Below, in pieces: positions 57,301-60,000 of a DNA stretch of 60,000 nucleotides (the stretch's first letter is position 1; every line of letters begins with the position of its first letter). A program made the translations under genes and the position numbers. The DNA lies in contig OX485807.1 of assembly GCA_950295325.1 (NCBI GenBank), positions 7,072,501 through 7,132,500 of the forward strand. The letters run 5' to 3'. Source of the stretch: Polytrichum commune. Its lineage: Eukaryota; Streptophyta; Polytrichopsida; Polytrichales; Polytrichaceae. The notes under the pieces were generated by a model. That model saw nothing but the letters and a program-made list of their open reading frames with translations. It was not told the origin of the DNA and made no database searches.

Positions 57301-58296
57301 CCAATTGAACCACGACCATTATGTTTTCTTTTCTTTTTTTATTCAGTCCATTAAGACCAAATTCGACTTAGGTCCTCCTACCATAGGAGTCATTGTTAAT
57401 TTGAACTTCAATTCTTTGCCATTATGACACATCATAATGCACCGCAAGCACACCGGCTTGCACCTCACATCTATCATGTGAGTTTCAAAGAAGGCGGCCT
57501 TCACAATGACATGCATTTCATCTATTTCACTTGGTGTGAAATTTTGACAAAAATCCAATGTCCCACATTGAAAGGTTACATGCATCGCGGCCTCCTTTGT
57601 CTCATGCGGATCGCCCTTTCCAAACTGCACCTTGGTGGGCTTGCCCGCTCTACCAATCGGCAAGCCCCAACTCCCTTATGAGTTTTGGGCTCAAGAAGAA
57701 GTGGTAGCCTCTTTATCAATACATGAGACATTTCTCCCATTCATTTGAGCCTCAAGGTACAAAAGACTTGGCCTCGGCTTAAGGCTACTAGCCTTGGCCA
57801 CAATGCCATCGTCTTACATTCGGTTCGCGGCACAAGTATTATTTGGCGGGGTACCTATCTCCCCTCAACGTCCATTGTTGTAACGCACTGCCAAATTGCT
57901 TAATGGGGTCATCGGCCTTGATGCTCATGGCTATTTTGATGATCCCCACCACAACCTCAATAAACTTTGGAAATTTGAACTTGGTATTCACCACCCGCTT
58001 TTGAAACCCACCTAAAACGATGCATTTCTTAGAAAGCTCGTTCATCTAAGATGTACAATTCATTTGGGTGTGAAATGCGTGCATATACGCCTTAAGAGGC
58101 CCGGACGCCTCATTTCCACCAAATTCATTCCAACATCAATACCTTCCAAGCATTTGGAATTGGAATTTCAATCCAACATTAATGCCCTCCAAGGTTTTGG
58201 GTGCATTCGGTATTCTAGGCCCCAAATGTTTTTTTTGAGGTGTGCGGGAGCCCTTTCAAAGGACACCTCCATTTTCCTCACCGAATCCACCCTCAT
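57301..58296 (-). pseudogene. C12 gag and protease remnant, truncated by C13
   Basis: Protease: IDKEATTSS-like start (Asp at 57715-57717) with D-K-E, then GRAGKPTKVQF and HVTFQCGTLDFCQNF to about 57343. Only one decayed gag repeat unit remains (about 57825). Gag-like core 57900-58130 (GGFQKRVVNTKFKF). Ends at the C13 insertion. Confidence 0.75.
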
Positions 58297-59269
58297 TGTC
58301 GCGCACCTCTCCATGAGGAGTGCCCGAAACACCATGGGCACAAGGGGGACCCCGGAGTGACACCCGGGACTTGTGGCGCCGTTGGTGAGAGGGCCCAAGT
58401 GATCCTAGTGTGGGTGAGGGCCCCGGGCGTTGGGAACGCCTCCCACCCACAAAGACTAGGAGGCATGAGGGTGAGGCCATGAGCTATGCGTAGCTCATGG
58501 CGTGGTGATTCTAGAATGCTCAAGATCACCTCAATCGGAGGTGTGAGCTAGGAGTTATGGCCATTTGAGTGGGGCGCTGTCCCGGGACAGCGCCCTGGTA
58601 CAGCAGTGCCTGGGAGTGATTCCCGGGACTGCCAAGGTTCAAACAGGCATTACTTCCTCAATACTTGCCCGAACGGGGCAAGTGAGGAGTCCATCGGCAT
58701 CTACGTGAAGCGTAGATGAAGATGGAGTGGTTGGTTGTTGGAATCAGACATCATACAAGGAAGTTATGATGGTCTGAAGCTGATGGGGGCTTCTAGGCCC
58801 AGCGGCTAAGGGAAAGTGTCCACTTGGCCCCAACTCTTGGTGGAGAGACAAGAGGTTGGTTGACGGTGGGGTAGGGGCCCCGCGTGAAGTCCTAGAGGCT
58901 TATATGGGTGAGGTGGTGTGGCCTCACCCACCCGAGGCCGAACGGCAAGGCCTCCATGGGCATTGGCCCATTGTGAGGCCATAGTTGCCTAGTATGGTTC
59001 GGGTTGTTGTAGTGTTGCTCCGGCAACGCGATGATCAACATAGGATTGGACTTCCATGGATGGAAGTCCACATTGGGGAAATGGGTTACCGATTAAGGGG
59101 TGAGTCCCGAAAGCAAAGTAGGAGGGTTGGTTCCCTCCTATGAACTATTGGTCCGGGGTAAGAGGAGCTAACCATTAGCATGGCGGAATGCGAAGGGTTA
59201 GCGACTCGTAACCTTTGCTAGAATTGAAAATTGGCAAGATTATTAAGGGACCTAGCAAGGGTTGCGACA
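58297..59269 (+). repeat. C13 5' LTR (973 bp)
   Basis: Full LTR, GGGACCTAGC end type. Confidence 0.95.
58900..58907 (+). promoter_or_regulatory. Candidate LTR TATA box (both strands)
   Basis: AGGCTTATATGGG, about 600 bp into the LTR and conserved in all copies. The sense strand gives TTATATGG, a weak TATA; the opposite strand gives CATATAAGCC, a better one. Either could drive transcription. Confidence 0.35.
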
Positions 59270-59271
59270 CG

Positions 59272-59287
59272 TGGTATCAGAGCAGGG
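59272..59287 (+). other. C13 primer-binding site
   Basis: TGGTATCAGAGCAGGG, two bases after the LTR. Confidence 0.92.
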
Positions 59288-59320
59288 TTCCAAGTTTTGA
59301 GCTCGCACTTTGAGGGAAAC

Positions 59321-60000
59321 ATGGCTATCAAAAATGCGGGTAATGATGGTGAGCCCGGGGTTTCCAAAAGGTTGTGAGGCTCAAATTGGAACAAGGATCA
59401 TGTGCAAGTGGAATTTGACCATACCATTGGTTCTAATGACAATGGTGGGCATGAGGGTGGATTTGGTAAGGAAAATGGAGGAGTGCTTTGAAAAGGGCTC
59501 CCGCAAACCTCAAAAAACATTTGGGGCCTAGAATACCGAAAGCACCCAAAACCTTGGAGGGTATTAATGTTGGATTGAAATTCAATTCGAGATGCTTCGA
59601 AGGTTCGGATGTTGAAATGAACTTGGTGCTAATTAGGCACCCATGGCCTCTTAAGGCCTATGTGCGCTATTCAAACGCACAAATGAAGGATACACCTAAA
59701 ACGGACGAGCTTTTTAAGAAATGCATCCTTTTAGGTGGGGTTTTAAAAGCGGGTGGTGGATGCCTTGTTTAAGTCCCCAAGGCTTCTTGAGGACATGGTG
59801 GGGACCATCAAGTTTGCAAGAGCATTGAAGCCGATGGTCCCAAAGAGAAGTTTGGCGGCGCATCACCACAAGTGGCTTTAGCCAAAGTAGGTCCCAAAGA
59901 AATGAGTGCAAATTGTTTGGTCCATTTTACTTAGGCAAAACATGTTGGTGCCGCAGACGGAATGTTGAAAGGTGGCTTTATGCTTCCAAAGCAAATCATA
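59321..60000 (+). pseudogene. C13 gag remnant (start only)
   Basis: ATG at 59321 (MAIKNAG) and a frame closing after about 17 codons, nearly identical to C3. Gag-like core about 59620-59830. The 56-bp repeat begins near 59948 and is cut by the window end. Confidence 0.72.

Larger units (their letters stand above)
52723..58296 (-). mobile_element. C12: C-family element interrupted by C13
   Basis: 3' LTR 52723-53695 with left flank CATCC (52718-52722). Internal region runs from 53696 to 58296, where C13 enters near the start of gag. The primer-binding site and 5' LTR should resume to the right of C13, outside the window. Confidence 0.9.
58297..60000 (+). mobile_element. C13: C-family element, runs off the right edge
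   Basis: 5' LTR 58297-59269, primer-binding site, then gag. Left flank CTCAT (58292-58296) interrupts C12 in CCACCCTCAT/GCCCAC. Its 3' half lies outside the window. Confidence 0.92.

Overview
The window is a gene-free, heterochromatin-like block of plant nuclear DNA made almost entirely of nested Ty3/gypsy LTR retrotransposons. The plant assignment rests on primer-binding sites matching the 3' end of plant initiator-Met tRNA (TGGTATCAGAGC), a chromovirus with a C-terminal chromodomain, and an Athila/Tat-like pol. I cannot name the species and see no host gene, tRNA or rRNA.

Two layers explain nearly everything. The oldest is one element, here called H, with gag-pol on the minus strand, an extra ORF on the plus strand, and a distinctive TCCGGA-rich composition. 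From right to left its surviving pieces are gag (52722-52545, 51594-50305), the region upstream of RT (35868-35440), RT (34461-33814), RT thumb and RNase H (26761-26262), RNase H end and integrase (25281-23992), a non-coding 3' part (23991-23178, 22242-21813) and an antisense ORF (8063-6867). H runs out of the window on both sides.

The second layer is one chromovirus family, called C, which entered H at ten sites or more. Its LTR is about 975 bp, running TGTCGCGCACC...GGGTTGCGACA in the sense orientation, and 17 LTR copies are present. Copies: C1 (minus, <1-6866); a three-LTR composite C2/C3 (plus, 8156-21807); solo LTRs C4 (22243-23172), C5 (25282-26256), C7 (34462-35434) and the old C11 (51600-52539); full-length young C6 (minus, 26762-33808); broken C8 (minus, 35869-49330) carrying C9 (plus, 37426-47331); recombinant LTR C10 (49331-50304); C12 (minus, 52723-58296) interrupted by C13 (plus, 58297 to the end). 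Most have perfect 5-bp target-site duplications, and removing them rejoins H reading frames exactly. Two other TG...CA insertions, probably solo LTRs of unrelated families, sit inside C copies: Y (9393-11205) and X (42499-45337).

The main biological point is that every C copy that can be read shares the same inactivating lesions. The RT catalytic core is absent, the protease D-S/T-G motif is not preserved (usually D-K-E), the first RNase H Asp is replaced, part of RNase H is a 229-bp tandem repeat, and a TAG stop lies in the integrase core. The LTR, primer-binding site and polypurine tract persist. C therefore looks like a non-autonomous family that spread with proteins supplied by another element. 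The arrangement also records a self-insertion followed by deletion, and an LTR-LTR recombination that removed the H protease region.
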